The translations under genes were made by a program, and so were the position numbers. From Kosakonia sp. SMBL-WEM22 (GTDB lineage Bacteria; Pseudomonadota; Gammaproteobacteria; Enterobacterales; Enterobacteriaceae), in NCBI RefSeq assembly GCF_014490785.1, contig NZ_CP051488.1, forward strand, positions 1,116,001 to 1,180,000: 64,000 nucleotides of DNA. Direction: 5' to 3'. This document shows, in pieces, positions 26,280 to 35,991 of the stretch. Every line of letters begins with the position of its first letter. Position 1 is the stretch's first letter. The notes under the pieces are model-generated. The model did no database searches. It saw only the letters and a program-made list of their open reading frames with translations, and was not told the DNA's origin.

Positions 26280-26310
26280 TTTTTTGTGATGAATAACGGC
26301 AGTGGAAACG

Positions 26311-27660
26311 ATGGAAAGTACGAATAAGCTGAAGCGTGGGCTAAGCACCCGCCACATTCGCTTTATGGCGCTGGGTTCAGCGATCGGCACCGGGCTGTTT
26401 TACGGCTCCGCGGACGCCATCAAAATGGCCGGGCCCAGCGTGTTGCTGGCCTATATTATCGGCGGGGTCGCGGCGTATATCATTATGCGTGCGCTGGGCG
26501 AGATGTCCGTGCATAATCCGGCCGCCAGCTCTTTCTCACGCTATGCGCAGGAAAACCTCGGCCCGCTGGCCGGTTATATCACTGGCTGGACCTACTGCTT
26601 TGAAATTCTGATTGTCGCCATCGCCGACGTCACCGCCTTCGGCATCTATATGGGCGTCTGGTTCCCGACGGTGCCGCACTGGATCTGGGTACTGAGCGTG
26701 GTGCTGCTGATCTGCGCCATCAACCTGATGAGCGTAAAAGTCTTCGGCGAGCTGGAGTTCTGGTTCTCCTTCTTTAAAGTCGCCACCATTATCATCATGA
26801 TCGCCGCCGGTTTTGGCATCATTATCTGGGGGATCGGCAACGGCGGGCAACCGACCGGCATCAGCAACCTCTGGAGCCACGGCGGCTTCTTCAGTAACGG
26901 CTGGTTGGGCACGGTGATGGCGCTGCAAATGGTGATGTTCGCCTACGGCGGTATCGAAATCATCGGTATTACCGCCGGGGAAGCGGAAGAGCCGGAGAAG
27001 TCGATTCCGCGCGCCATCAACTCTGTGCCGATGCGTATTCTGGTCTTTTATGTCGGCACGCTGTTCGTCATTATGTCGATCTATCCGTGGAACCAGGTGG
27101 GCACCAACGGTAGCCCGTTTGTGCTGACCTTCCAGCATATGGGCATCACCTTTGCCGCCAGCATCCTGAACTTTGTCGTGCTGACTGCTTCGCTGTCGGC
27201 GATCAACAGCGATGTGTTTGGCGTCGGGCGTATGCTGCACGGCATGGCGGAGCAGGGCAGTGCGCCGAAGATGTTCGCCAAAACCTCCCGCCGCGGCATT
27301 CCGTGGGTGACGGTGCTGGTGATGACGCTGGCGCTGCTGATGGCGGTCTATCTCAACTACATCATGCCGGAGAATGTCTTCCTGGTGATTGCCTCACTGG
27401 CGACCTTCGCCACGGTGTGGGTGTGGATCATGATCCTGCTGTCGCAGATTGGTTTCCGCCGTCGCCTCTCGGTGGACGAAGTGAAAGCGCTGAAGTTTAA
27501 AGTGCCGGGCGGCGTGGCGACCACCGTTGCCGGGCTGATCTTCCTGGTATTTATCATTGCGCTGATTGGCTGGCACCCGGAAACCCGCATTTCGCTCTAT
27601 GTCGGCTTTGCATGGATTGTGCTGCTGCTGATTGGCTGGGCGTTTAAACGCCGGGCATAA
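26311..27660 (+). CDS. proY: ProY, amino acid permease of the APC family
   Basis: A 449-residue, 12-helix permease nearly identical to E. coli ProY (MES.NKLKRGLSTRHIRFMALGSAIGTGLFYGS, abridged; YGGIEIIGITAGEAEEPEKSIPRAIN region). Cryptic proline or histidine transport is reported for the family. The protein ends at FKRRA, about eight residues before the E. coli C terminus, exactly at the start of a duplicated repeat unit. Start is ATG 26311 (MESTNK), with GTGGAA upstream. Confidence 0.94.
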   Translation: MESTNKLKRGLSTRHIRFMALGSAIGTGLFYGSADAIKMAGPSVLLAYIIGGVAAYIIMRALGEMSVHNPAASSFSRYAQENLGPLAGYITGWTYCFEILIVAIADVTAFGIYMGVWFPTVPHWIWVLSVVLLICAINLMSVKVFGELEFWFSFFKVATIIIMIAAGFGIIIWGIGNGGQPTGISNLWSHGGFFSNGWLGTVMALQMVMFAYGGIEIIGITAGEAEEPEKSIPRAINSVPMRILVFYVGTLFVIMSIYPWNQVGTNGSPFVLTFQHMGITFAASILNFVVLTASLSAINSDVFGVGRMLHGMAEQGSAPKMFAKTSRRGIPWVTVLVMTLALLMAVYLNYIMPENVFLVIASLATFATVWVWIMILLSQIGFRRRLSVDEVKALKFKVPGGVATTVAGLIFLVFIIALIGWHPETRISLYVGFAWIVLLLIGWAFKRRA

Positions 27661-27685
27661 AGATCCAGTAGCGTCATCTCTCTTC

Positions 27686-27875
27686 GTAGGTCGGGTAAGG
27701 CGTAGCCGCACCTGGCGTTATGCCTGATGGCGCTACGCTTATCAGGCCTACGATCTCTGCGCATTTAAACGCCGACGTAAATTCTCTGGCGTTATTGTTT
27801 CGCCCTTGTAGGCCGGGTAAGGCGTAGCCGCCACCCGGCGTTATGCCTGATGGCGCTGCGCTTATCAGGCCTACG
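27686..27875. repeat. Two tandem BIME (paired REP) copies downstream of proY
   Basis: In the 340-nt gap 27661-28000 two near-identical paired REPs occur at 27686-27752 and 27808-27875. Each reads GTAGG.CGGGTAAGGCGTAGCC ... GCCTGATGGCGCT.CGCTTATC, then AGGCCTACG. They are 122 nt apart. No gene is seen in the gap; malZ control sequences must lie in 27880-28000. Confidence 0.85.
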
Positions 27876-28000
27876 ATTCCCCCTTTTCTCTGTCTTATCT
27901 CTGCGCCCCGTCTCTCCCCCCCCTAAAAAGAGGGAAAGAATGAGGCGGGCCGGGCCGAACGTTAGCTACAGTGATCCTGATTATGTAAAGGGGATCGTTG

Positions 28001-29818
28001 ATGTTGAATGCATGGCACCTGCCCGTCGCGCCGTTTGTGAAAGCGCACCAGCAGCAGTTAATCATTAACCTCTGGCTGCGCGGCACGGATTTACCGTCGC
28101 GCGTCACGCTGCGAATTGAGATCGATAACGAAGAGACGCCGGTTGCGATGCACCGCGCGCGCAACACCGCTAATAATGGCGTCACCCTCTGGCGCGCCGC
28201 TATTGATATCAGCAACGGCCAGCCGCGCCGCCGCTACAGCTTTAAACTGCTGTGGGACGATCGCCAGCTCTGGTTTACGCCGCAGGGCTTTAGCCGCTTC
28301 CCGCCCGCCAGGCTTGAGCAGTTTGCCATCGATGCGCCCGACGAAGGCCCGGCGTGGGTCGCCGATCAGGTCTTCTACCAAATCTTCCCGGATCGCTTTG
28401 CCCGCAGCGAGGCGCGCACTGCGCAGCAGGACCAGCGTTACTGGCACCACGCCGCAGGGCGCGAGATTCGTTTTTGCGACTGGGATGAGCCGCTTACCGG
28501 CGAAGCGGGCGGGTCGACCTTTTACGGCGGCGATCTGGACGGCATCAGCGAAAAGCTGCCTTATCTGAAAAAGCTCGGCGTCACCGCGCTCTATCTCAAC
28601 CCGGTATTTGTCGCCCCCAGCGTGCATAAGTATGACACTGAAGATTACCGCCACGTCGACCCGCAGTTTGGCGGCGACGAGGCGCTGCTGCGTCTGCGCC
28701 GTAACACGCAGGAGAATGGCATGCGGCTGATCCTCGACGGCGTCTTTAACCATACCGGCGACTCCCATGCCTGGTTCGACCGTCATAACCGTGCCACCGG
28801 CGGGGCCTGTCATAACCCCGATTCGCGCTGGCGCAGCTGGTACAACTTTGATGAAAATGGCTACGCCCATGACTGGCTGGGCTACGCCAGCCTGCCGAAA
28901 CTCGACTACCGCGCTTCGTCGCTGATTGAGGAGATCTATCAGGGCGAGGAGAGCGTTGTGCGTCACTGGCTGAAAGCGCCGTGGAATATGGACGGCTGGC
29001 GGCTCGACGTGGTGCATATGCTGGGAGAAAACGGCGGGGCGCGAAACAACCTGCATCACGTCAGCGGCATTACCCGGGCGGCAAAAGAGACCCAGCCTCA
29101 GGCCTATGTGGTGGGCGAACACTTTGGCGATGCGCGCCAGTGGCTGCAGGCCGATGCTGAAGATGCAGCGATGAACTACCGCGGCTTTACCCTGCCGGTA
29201 TGGGCGTTTCTCGCCAATACCGATATCTCCCTTGATCCGCAAAGTATCGATGCGCAGACCTGCGCTGCCTGGATGGATAACTATCGCGCCGCGCTGTCGC
29301 ACCAGCAGCAACTGCGGATGTTTAACCAGCTCGACAGCCACGACACGCCGCGCTTTAAAACCATTCTCGGCAAGGATATTGCCCGCCTGCCGGTGGCGGT
29401 GGTGTGGCTCTTTTGCTGGCCCGGCACGCCCTGCATCTACTACGGCGATGAAGTAGGATTGGATGGCGCGAACGATCCCTTCTGCCGCAAACCCTTCCCG
29501 TGGCACACAGCGCAGCAGGATGGCCACCTGCTGGCGCTTTACCAGCGGATGACGAAGCTGCGTGCCCGCAGCCAGGCGCTGCGTCACGGTGGCTGTCTGG
29601 TGGTCTTTGCCCGGCAGGATGTGCTGGTTTTTCTGCGTGTCTATCGCCAGCAGCGGGTGCTGATTGCCATTAACCGCGGCGAAGCGTGTGAAGTAGTGCT
29701 GGAAGATTCACCGCTGCTGCAAGCGAAACAGTGGCGGCTTCTGGAAGGTACAGGTAACCTACAGGATGGCGTGCTGACGCTTTCAGCCATCAGCGCTTCT
29801 GTCTGGTCTGCCTCCTGA
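28001..29818 (+). CDS. malZ: MalZ, maltodextrin glucosidase
   Basis: Cytoplasmic GH13 enzyme releasing glucose from the reducing end of maltodextrins. 605 residues, as in E. coli. An N-terminal beta domain is followed by the barrel with PDRFARS, LDGVFNHTGDSHAWFD, the nucleophile Asp in MDGWRLDVVHMLGE, the acid Glu in YVVGEHFGDARQW and LDSHDT. It then has YYGDEVGLDG and a C-terminal beta domain. Start is ATG 28001, two codons before LNAWHLPV. A malT-type site could not be assigned with confidence. Confidence 0.96.
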   Translation: MLNAWHLPVAPFVKAHQQQLIINLWLRGTDLPSRVTLRIEIDNEETPVAMHRARNTANNGVTLWRAAIDISNGQPRRRYSFKLLWDDRQLWFTPQGFSRFPPARLEQFAIDAPDEGPAWVADQVFYQIFPDRFARSEARTAQQDQRYWHHAAGREIRFCDWDEPLTGEAGGSTFYGGDLDGISEKLPYLKKLGVTALYLNPVFVAPSVHKYDTEDYRHVDPQFGGDEALLRLRRNTQENGMRLILDGVFNHTGDSHAWFDRHNRATGGACHNPDSRWRSWYNFDENGYAHDWLGYASLPKLDYRASSLIEEIYQGEESVVRHWLKAPWNMDGWRLDVVHMLGENGGARNNLHHVSGITRAAKETQPQAYVVGEHFGDARQWLQADAEDAAMNYRGFTLPVWAFLANTDISLDPQSIDAQTCAAWMDNYRAALSHQQQLRMFNQLDSHDTPRFKTILGKDIARLPVAVVWLFCWPGTPCIYYGDEVGLDGANDPFCRKPFPWHTAQQDGHLLALYQRMTKLRARSQALRHGGCLVVFARQDVLVFLRVYRQQRVLIAINRGEACEVVLEDSPLLQAKQWRLLEGTGNLQDGVLTLSAISASVWSAS

Positions 29819-29827
29819 GCCTGCGCG

Positions 29828-29854
29828 AGGGGAGGCGGGCGTAACGTCTCCCCT
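29828..29854 (+). terminator. Possible weak terminator after malZ
   Basis: Stem AGGGGAG / CTCCCCT with a 13-nt loop, followed only by TTAGCG, so it may attenuate rather than stop transcription into the DUF2339 gene. Confidence 0.35.
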
Positions 29855-29873
29855 TTAGCGAAGGCGAAAGTAC

Positions 29874-32576
29874 ATGGATGGTCTTCTGATATTCGGTGTT
29901 ATCGTGCTTATCCTGGCGCTGGTCGTGGTGCCGATAATGGCGATTGTTGCCTGGCGGCGCAGCCTTGCCACGCAGGTCGAGCTGCAACTGCTGCGCCAGC
30001 GCGTCAGCATACTTGAACAACGGGCAGTTGCCCCTGCGGTGAGTGAGGAACTTGCCGTTGAGCCGGTAAACGAGCCGGTAAGCGCACCGCCTGAGGTGCC
30101 GCCGCCAATACCTGAGCCGCAGCCGATGGCGGCAAGCGAAATTATCCCTGCACAGCCGCAACCCGCACCCAATGTCTGGGGGCGTAAAGTCGCGACGGCA
30201 GAGCCGACGCCAACGCCTGCGGTGCGTGAACGTAAAGAGACGAAAGCGCCGGATGGCGAATCCTGGGGCGTGGTTACCGCGCTGGTGCGCTGGTTTATGC
30301 AGGGCAACCCGCTGGCGAAACTCGGCGTGCTGCTGCTCTTTATCGGTCTCTCTTTCCTGCTGCGTTACAGTGTGGAATATGCGCTCTTCCCGCTGGAGCT
30401 GCGGCTTGTCGCCGTGGCGGTTGTCGCGCTGGTGCTGCTGGTTCTCGGCTGGCGATTGCGGCATAAACAGACGGTATTTGCCCTTATTTTGCAGGGCGGG
30501 GCGGTAGGCGCGCTCTATCTCACGGTATTTGGCGCGTTTCGCCTCTGGCAAATGCTGCCGATGACGCTCGCCTTTGCGCTGCTGATTGTGATCTGCGCAG
30601 CCAGCGTCGGCCTTGCGGTGCTGCAACGGGCGCTGAGCCTGGCGCTGCTGGCAAGCCTCGGCGGCTACCTCGCGCCGATCCTGCTCTCTACCGGCGGCGG
30701 GAGCCATATCGCGCTCTTCTCGTTCTACCTTCTGCTCTCCGTTGGCATTCTCGCGATCAGTGTTTGGCAGCACTGGCGCGAGCTGAATATCCTCGGCATG
30801 TTCTTCACCTTCGGCGTGGCCGCCCTGTGGGGCATTTCCAGCTATCGCCCGGAAGATTACCTCAGCTGCCAGCTCTTCCTGGTTGCCAACTTGCTGATTT
30901 TCGGTGTCTTCAGCGTGGGGCTTTCACTACGTGCCCAGCGCCGGGGCGAGCGCATTATCGACGGTGTGCTGCTGTTTGCCCCTCCGCTGGCGGGTTTTGG
31001 TATGCAGTACGCCATGACGCAGCACTGGGCCTACGGACCGGCCTTCAGTGCCCTCGGTTTTGGCCTTTTCTACCTGACGCTCGCCGCGGTTGCCCTTAAA
31101 CGCTTCCCGGCCGCTGGTAAGCCGCTGGTGCTCGCCGCGCTGGCGCTGGGCGGGGCGTTCGCGACGCTCGCCATTCCGCTGGCCTTGTCCGCGCGCTGGA
31201 CGGCAATGGCCTGGTCGCTGGAAGGGCTTGGTGTGCTGTGGCTCGGCGTGCAGCAACAGCAGCGGCGCATGAGCTACAGCGGCACGGCGCTGTTGCTGCT
31301 GGCGCTCTTCAGTGCGCTGTGGGCGGTAGCCAATGGTATCAACGCGCTCTCCACGCTGATGATTTTTGCTGTCCTCAGCGCCAGCTGGCTGGTCGGCGCA
31401 GGGCTGTGGCGCACGATTCGACGCGAGGGAAGCTGGCTGCTGCTGGCGGGTGGCATTCTCTACTGGATTATCGCGCTGGCGGGCGCGGTGGAGCTTGTGA
31501 TGCCGCAAGCGATGCAGATGGGCTTTGGTCTGTTGCTGCTGGTGGCGCTCTCCGTGTGGCTGTGGCGCGCTGGGAGTATGCGTTTTGCCTGGCCGGAGCT
31601 CGGGTATGCCCAGTGGTTACTGTGGCCAGCGATGGTGTTGTTAATCGGCGAGCGGCTGGTTGCTCAGGGGCACCTGCTGGCGTCCGGCTGGCAAAACCTG
31701 GTCTGGTGCGTGGCGCTGCCTTCTGCGCTATTGCTGTTACGTAAAGCGGGCGGCACGCTGCTACCGCGTCTGTCGAAAGGTTTACATCTCTCCCTTTTCT
31801 GGCTGCTGCTGATCGCGGCTGGCAGCGAGCTGTGGTGGTTTGTGAACACACTGCCGTGGGGTAATGCGCCGTGGCGATGGGGATTGCCGATGGCGGCTGG
31901 CGGCGCGGTGATTATGCTGACGCTGGCGGCGGTGCGCCGCAATTTGTGGCCGTTCCGCGTCTGGCCTGCGCTCTATGGCGCGCAGGGGCCGGCACCGCTG
32001 GTGCCGCTGCTCATTATCGCCTTGCTGTTTGCCAACCTGAACGACGGCGTGGTAATGGGCATGCCATATCTGCCCCTGCTCAATCCGCTGGAGGAGGGCG
32101 CGGCGTTCGCGCTGCTTGGCGTGTGGCTCTATACCCAGTTCGCCTGGAAACACTATCCGCATTACGCACCCGATCTCCGGAGCGCCCGCCCGTGGGCGCT
32201 CGCTGCGCTGGGATTCTGGTGGCTGAATGGCATACTGCTGCGCGCGCTCTCCTGGTATGGCGAGGTGACGTGGAGTGCAGAAAGCCTGTGGGCGTCACGC
32301 CTTATTCAGACAACATTTGCTCTCTTCTGGATGCTGATTGCGCTGGTGGTGATGATCCGCGCGACGCGCCAGCAGGCGCGACAGCAGTGGTTGGTCGGCG
32401 GTGGACTGCTGGGCGTTGTGCTGGTGAAACTGATGCTGGTCGACAGCGCGGGCGGCGGTGGGCTGGCACGCGCCATCGCCTTTATTGGCGTCGCGGTACT
32501 GGTACTGATTGTGGGCTATTTTTCACCCTTGCCGCCAAAAGCGGTGCGGGAAGAGAGCGAGGGAGAAGGACAATGA
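29874..32576 (+). CDS. DUF2339 polytopic membrane protein
   Basis: A 900-residue inner-membrane protein. It has one N-terminal helix (LLIFGVIVLILALVVVPIMA), a short coiled region (about residues 30-50), a Pro/Glu-rich linker (about 50-125), then some twenty or more closely spaced hydrophobic helices from GNPLAKLGVLLLFIGLSFLL (residue about 142) to near the C terminus. The layout is typical of DUF2339 proteins. Function is unknown. It overlaps the next gene by 4 nt (ATGA), so the two are translationally coupled. It is absent between malZ and acpH in E. coli K-12. Confidence 0.85.
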   Translation: MDGLLIFGVIVLILALVVVPIMAIVAWRRSLATQVELQLLRQRVSILEQRAVAPAVSEELAVEPVNEPVSAPPEVPPPIPEPQPMAASEIIPAQPQPAPNVWGRKVATAEPTPTPAVRERKETKAPDGESWGVVTALVRWFMQGNPLAKLGVLLLFIGLSFLLRYSVEYALFPLELRLVAVAVVALVLLVLGWRLRHKQTVFALILQGGAVGALYLTVFGAFRLWQMLPMTLAFALLIVICAASVGLAVLQRALSLALLASLGGYLAPILLSTGGGSHIALFSFYLLLSVGILAISVWQHWRELNILGMFFTFGVAALWGISSYRPEDYLSCQLFLVANLLIFGVFSVGLSLRAQRRGERIIDGVLLFAPPLAGFGMQYAMTQHWAYGPAFSALGFGLFYLTLAAVALKRFPAAGKPLVLAALALGGAFATLAIPLALSARWTAMAWSLEGLGVLWLGVQQQQRRMSYSGTALLLLALFSALWAVANGINALSTLMIFAVLSASWLVGAGLWRTIRREGSWLLLAGGILYWIIALAGAVELVMPQAMQMGFGLLLLVALSVWLWRAGSMRFAWPELGYAQWLLWPAMVLLIGERLVAQGHLLASGWQNLVWCVALPSALLLLRKAGGTLLPRLSKGLHLSLFWLLLIAAGSELWWFVNTLPWGNAPWRWGLPMAAGGAVIMLTLAAVRRNLWPFRVWPALYGAQGPAPLVPLLIIALLFANLNDGVVMGMPYLPLLNPLEEGAAFALLGVWLYTQFAWKHYPHYAPDLRSARPWALAALGFWWLNGILLRALSWYGEVTWSAESLWASRLIQTTFALFWMLIALVVMIRATRQQARQQWLVGGGLLGVVLVKLMLVDSAGGGGLARAIAFIGVAVLVLIVGYFSPLPPKAVREESEGEGQ

Positions 32577-33940
32577 AAAAGTTGTACGGATTACTGTTAA
32601 GTACGCTGTTTTGCGCCACGGCGAGTGCAGCTGAGCTCCCTGAAAAACCGCAGGATTATGCCCGCGGCGTGATGCTGGATGTGCCACAGCCCGCCTCCTG
32701 GTATCGCGTCGATCTGCCGCAGGAGGTCTATGCCCACAGCGCATGGCCAGATCTGCGCGATGTGCGGGTGTTTAACCATGACGGTGAGCGTGTACCGTTC
32801 GCCCTTGAAACGCAAAATACCAAAACCGTGGCTCCTGAAGCAGTGCCGCTGCGTGTCTTTCCGCTGGATGCTACGCCCGTGAGCGGCGCGGCACAGCAGG
32901 AGAATATCGTGCGCCTGCAGGCACCGTCCGGAGTGGAGATCCGTATTGAAGGCGACGCCTCAAAACCGGTTGGAAAGAGCTATTTGCTGGTGCTGCCCCC
33001 CGATCTGCCCGATACCTTCCGGCTTGGCGAGATCAAGCTGGGCTGGCAGGAGAGCAGCCAGAACTGGCGCAGCAGAGCCTCGGTGCTGGTAAGCCACGAT
33101 ATGCGCAGCTGGGATACTTTGCTGGATGATGCACCGGTGATGGCGCTGGCAAGCGGAAACGATAAGCTCAAACTCGATCGTATACAGCTTCCGGAAAGGC
33201 AGTTGCCCGACGGCGGGCGTTATCTACTGCTGGTGTTTGATACGCCAGACCTGCCGGTAACTCTCACCGAGGCAATGGCCATGCCCGGCCGCGAGCCGGC
33301 ACCGCTTGAGAAAATACAGATGGCGGGAAACGGGCGGCAGGTTTCGCCGACCGAAGCGCAATATCAATGGCCACAGCCACAGCCTTTTCGCTCGCTCTCT
33401 GTAGAGTTTCATGAAGATGTCGTGCTGCCAGTAGAGATTGCCATTCGCCGCACGGCGACTTCGGCGTGGCAGCCGCTGACTAAAACTGTGCTCTGGCAAC
33501 GTAATGGGCAGCGCTCCGTGGCAGTGGAGCTGGCGGGCGAGACGGTGCAGGCTGTACGCATTACCACGCTGGACGCGCGTCTGCCCAATCTGTTGCCGCA
33601 GGTCTACGGTAGCCGCGATCGGCTGGCGTTGGTGTTTAACGCCCAGGGCAAAGAGCCGTTTATATTGGCGTGGGGAAATAAAGCGGCGCAGCCTGCCGCC
33701 GTCACGCCGGACACGCTGATCCCGCAGGAGTTGCGTAAGCAGCTTGACCCTACGTCGATTCCCGATGCACTGCCAGGAGATAAGGTCACGCTGGGCGGAG
33801 AGGCGCGTATGACGGCAACCCCCCTTACCGAACAGGAAGGAAAGTGGAAAAGACTGCTGGTATGGGGCGTATTAGTGCTGGGCGTCGCGGTTCTGGCGTG
33901 GATGGCAATCCGCATCTGGCGTGAAGCGCAGAGCCGTTAA
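32573..33940 (+). CDS. DUF3999 periplasmic protein with C-terminal membrane anchor
   Basis: A 455-residue protein with a cleavable signal peptide (MKKLYGLLLSTLFCATASA), a long beta-rich periplasmic region including SWYRVDLPQEVYAHSAWPDLRDVRVFN (abridged) near residue 50, and one C-terminal helix (LLVWGVLVLGVAVLAWMAI) with a short cytoplasmic tail. It matches the DUF3999 family, usually encoded beside DUF2339. Start is ATG 32573 with GGGAGAAGGA upstream. The pair may form an envelope complex, but the role is unknown. Confidence 0.83.
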   Translation: MKKLYGLLLSTLFCATASAAELPEKPQDYARGVMLDVPQPASWYRVDLPQEVYAHSAWPDLRDVRVFNHDGERVPFALETQNTKTVAPEAVPLRVFPLDATPVSGAAQQENIVRLQAPSGVEIRIEGDASKPVGKSYLLVLPPDLPDTFRLGEIKLGWQESSQNWRSRASVLVSHDMRSWDTLLDDAPVMALASGNDKLKLDRIQLPERQLPDGGRYLLLVFDTPDLPVTLTEAMAMPGREPAPLEKIQMAGNGRQVSPTEAQYQWPQPQPFRSLSVEFHEDVVLPVEIAIRRTATSAWQPLTKTVLWQRNGQRSVAVELAGETVQAVRITTLDARLPNLLPQVYGSRDRLALVFNAQGKEPFILAWGNKAAQPAAVTPDTLIPQELRKQLDPTSIPDALPGDKVTLGGEARMTATPLTEQEGKWKRLLVWGVLVLGVAVLAWMAIRIWREAQSR

Positions 33941-33958
33941 AGTGTGACACCGATAAAG

Positions 33959-34045
33959 TGCCGGATGGCGCTGCGCTTATCCGGCCTACAAAAGCTGCGT
34001 TGCACCACCTTGTAGGCCGGATAAGATGCTAGCCGCCATCCGGCA
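33959..34045. repeat. BIME (two inverted REP units) between the DUF3999 gene and acpH
   Basis: REP unit TGCCGGATGGCGCTGCGCTT at 33959, extending to 33990, faces an inverted unit at 34012-34045 ending CGCCATCCGGCA. It lies between convergent genes and may protect both 3' mRNA ends. Confidence 0.85.
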
Positions 34046-34069
34046 ATGCAATGCCAAACGTGACAGCCT

Positions 34070-34651
34070 TTACAACGTCCCCGCCTGCGCCTGCGCCATC
34101 ATGCGCGGGTAAAACGTCCAGAACTGCGTCTCCAGCGCCTGATAATTGGCGTCAAGATCCTGCCACGAGTCGCGCAGCGCCGCCAGCCGCGGGCGGCGGC
34201 TCGCCATGCCGTTGAGCACATTCTGGATAAACGCCATCTCGCCGTAGCGCTCCATCCAGCGTTCCGACCATAAGTAATTGTTCAGATTGACAAAACGCGG
34301 CGGCGAATCGGGCAGAATGGTCGCCACCTGCGCATGGGCATAGCGGATAAAATCCGCCAGTTCGATGTTGGGCGAGACCTGCGCCCAGTGGCGCGAAAGA
34401 AAGTGATCCCACATCACATCCAGCGTAATCGGCGCGACGCGACGCGTTTCGGGGCGAAACCACTCGCGGGCGATTTTCACCTCCGGCAGGTTGTCGGTCA
34501 GTACATCAATACGGCGATGCATATGGATCCCTGCCACCACCTCCGGTGTGTAGAGGTTTTCCGGGTTGCCGCGGACAAAATCCGCCAGCAGGTTGCCGGC
34601 AAGAGAGCTGTTCGCCAGGTGGGCAAGGTGCAGGTGCGCTAAAAAATTCAT
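34070..34651 (-). CDS. acpH: AcpH, acyl carrier protein phosphodiesterase
   Basis: A 193-residue HD-like hydrolase that removes the 4'-phosphopantetheine arm from holo-ACP. It matches E. coli AcpH over its length: MNFLAHLHLAHLA, LLADFVRGNPE, GIHMHRRIDVLTD, RRVAPITLDVMWDHFLSRHW (the metal-binding H and D residues) and FIQNVLNGMASRRPRL. It is divergent from queA. Confidence 0.94.
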   Translation of the reverse strand: MNFLAHLHLAHLANSSLAGNLLADFVRGNPENLYTPEVVAGIHMHRRIDVLTDNLPEVKIAREWFRPETRRVAPITLDVMWDHFLSRHWAQVSPNIELADFIRYAHAQVATILPDSPPRFVNLNNYLWSERWMERYGEMAFIQNVLNGMASRRPRLAALRDSWQDLDANYQALETQFWTFYPRMMAQAQAGTL

Positions 34652-34744
34652 CTCTATTATTTATCCAAAAGCGGCTAACGGTTGCAGCGAAGGGGCGTGG
34701 GCACTAGACTACCCGCCTCTTATTTTATGTCTCGAGTCAGTGTC

Positions 34745-35809
34745 ATGCGCGTTACCGATTTCTCCTTTGAGTTACCCGAATCCCTGATTGCCCACTATCC
34801 ACAGCCTGAGCGCAGCAGCTGTCGCTTACTGTCGCTGGATGGCCCAACAGGCGCGCTGACGCACGGTACTTTCACCGATCTGCTCGATAAGCTCAACCCG
34901 GGCGACCTGCTGGTGTTCAACAACACCCGCGTAATTCCGGCGCGTCTTTTCGGGCGTAAAGCCAGCGGCGGCAAGATTGAAGTGCTGGTTGAGCGCATGC
35001 TCGACGACAAACGTATTCTGGCACATATTCGCGCGTCTAAAGCGCCGAAGCCGGGTGCCGAGCTGCTGCTGGGCGATGCGGAAGATATTCAGGCCACCAT
35101 GGTTGCCCGCCACGATGCGCTGTTTGAAGTAGAATTCCATGATGAGCGCCCGGTGCTCGATATCCTGAACGCCATCGGCCATATGCCGCTGCCGCCCTAT
35201 ATCGATCGCCCGGATGAAGAAGCCGACCGTGAACTCTACCAAACGGTCTACAGCCAGAAGCCGGGTGCCGTTGCCGCGCCGACGGCGGGTCTGCACTTTG
35301 ATGAGCCGCTGCTGGATCGCCTGCGCAACAAAGGCATTGAGATGGCTTTTGTCACGCTGCACGTCGGTGCCGGTACCTTCCAGCCGGTGCGCGTTGATAG
35401 CATCGAAGATCACATTATGCACTCCGAATATGCCGAAGTGCCGCAAGAGGTGGTTGATGCGGTGCTGGCGGCAAAAGCGCGCGGCAACCGCGTAATCGCA
35501 GTCGGCACGACCTCCGTGCGCTCGCTGGAGAGCGCGGCGCAGGCGGCAAAAGAAGATCTGATCGCACCCTTCTTTGGCGACACGCAAATCTTTATCTATC
35601 CGGGCTATCAATACAAAGTGATTGATGCACTGGTCACCAACTTTCACCTGCCGGAATCGACGCTGATCATGCTGGTCTCTGCTTTCGCGGGGTATCAGCA
35701 CACCATGAATGCGTACCGCGCCGCAGTTGCTGAAAAATATCGCTTTTTTAGTTACGGGGACGCGATGTTTATCACGTACAATCCGCAGGCTGTTTTAGAG
35801 CGCCCTTAA
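34745..35809 (+). CDS. queA: QueA, tRNA preQ1(34) ribosyltransferase-isomerase
   Basis: Transfers and isomerises the ribosyl part of S-adenosylmethionine onto preQ1 in tRNA, giving epoxyqueuosine. 354 residues starting MRVTDFSFELPESLIAHYP, with VFNNTRVIPARLFGRK, PTAGLHFDE, VTLHVGAGTFQPVR and VTNFHLPESTLIMLVSAFAG. Start is ATG 34745 by family match; an ATG at 34727 would add six residues. It starts the queA-tgt-yajC-secDF cluster. Confidence 0.97.
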   Translation: MRVTDFSFELPESLIAHYPQPERSSCRLLSLDGPTGALTHGTFTDLLDKLNPGDLLVFNNTRVIPARLFGRKASGGKIEVLVERMLDDKRILAHIRASKAPKPGAELLLGDAEDIQATMVARHDALFEVEFHDERPVLDILNAIGHMPLPPYIDRPDEEADRELYQTVYSQKPGAVAAPTAGLHFDEPLLDRLRNKGIEMAFVTLHVGAGTFQPVRVDSIEDHIMHSEYAEVPQEVVDAVLAAKARGNRVIAVGTTSVRSLESAAQAAKEDLIAPFFGDTQIFIYPGYQYKVIDALVTNFHLPESTLIMLVSAFAGYQHTMNAYRAAVAEKYRFFSYGDAMFITYNPQAVLERP

Positions 35810-35991
35810 CAGGGAAATTTTACTTGCCAGTCTGCATCCCTGCAGTGCTCGCACGCCCCACGTGCTGCGCGCTGTCGGTGCAGAGTGGCTGCGCCAATAA
35901 CGCCCGTGTGCGGATTGGCCAATTCGAGGTTGTGGAGTGAATCCGCAACAAAGAGTAATCATCAGACTGTCTATCTGGTGTTGGAGAAAAG

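Noticed and set aside
27880..28000. MalT box upstream of malZ
   Set aside because: Purine-rich GAATGAGG and the complement of CTCTCCCC only loosely resemble the consensus; not enough to call a site.
28091..29587. 498-codon open frame on the minus strand opposite malZ
   Set aside because: It lies wholly antisense to a clear malZ, has Arg/His/Ala-rich shadow composition, no ribosome site and no recognisable domain.
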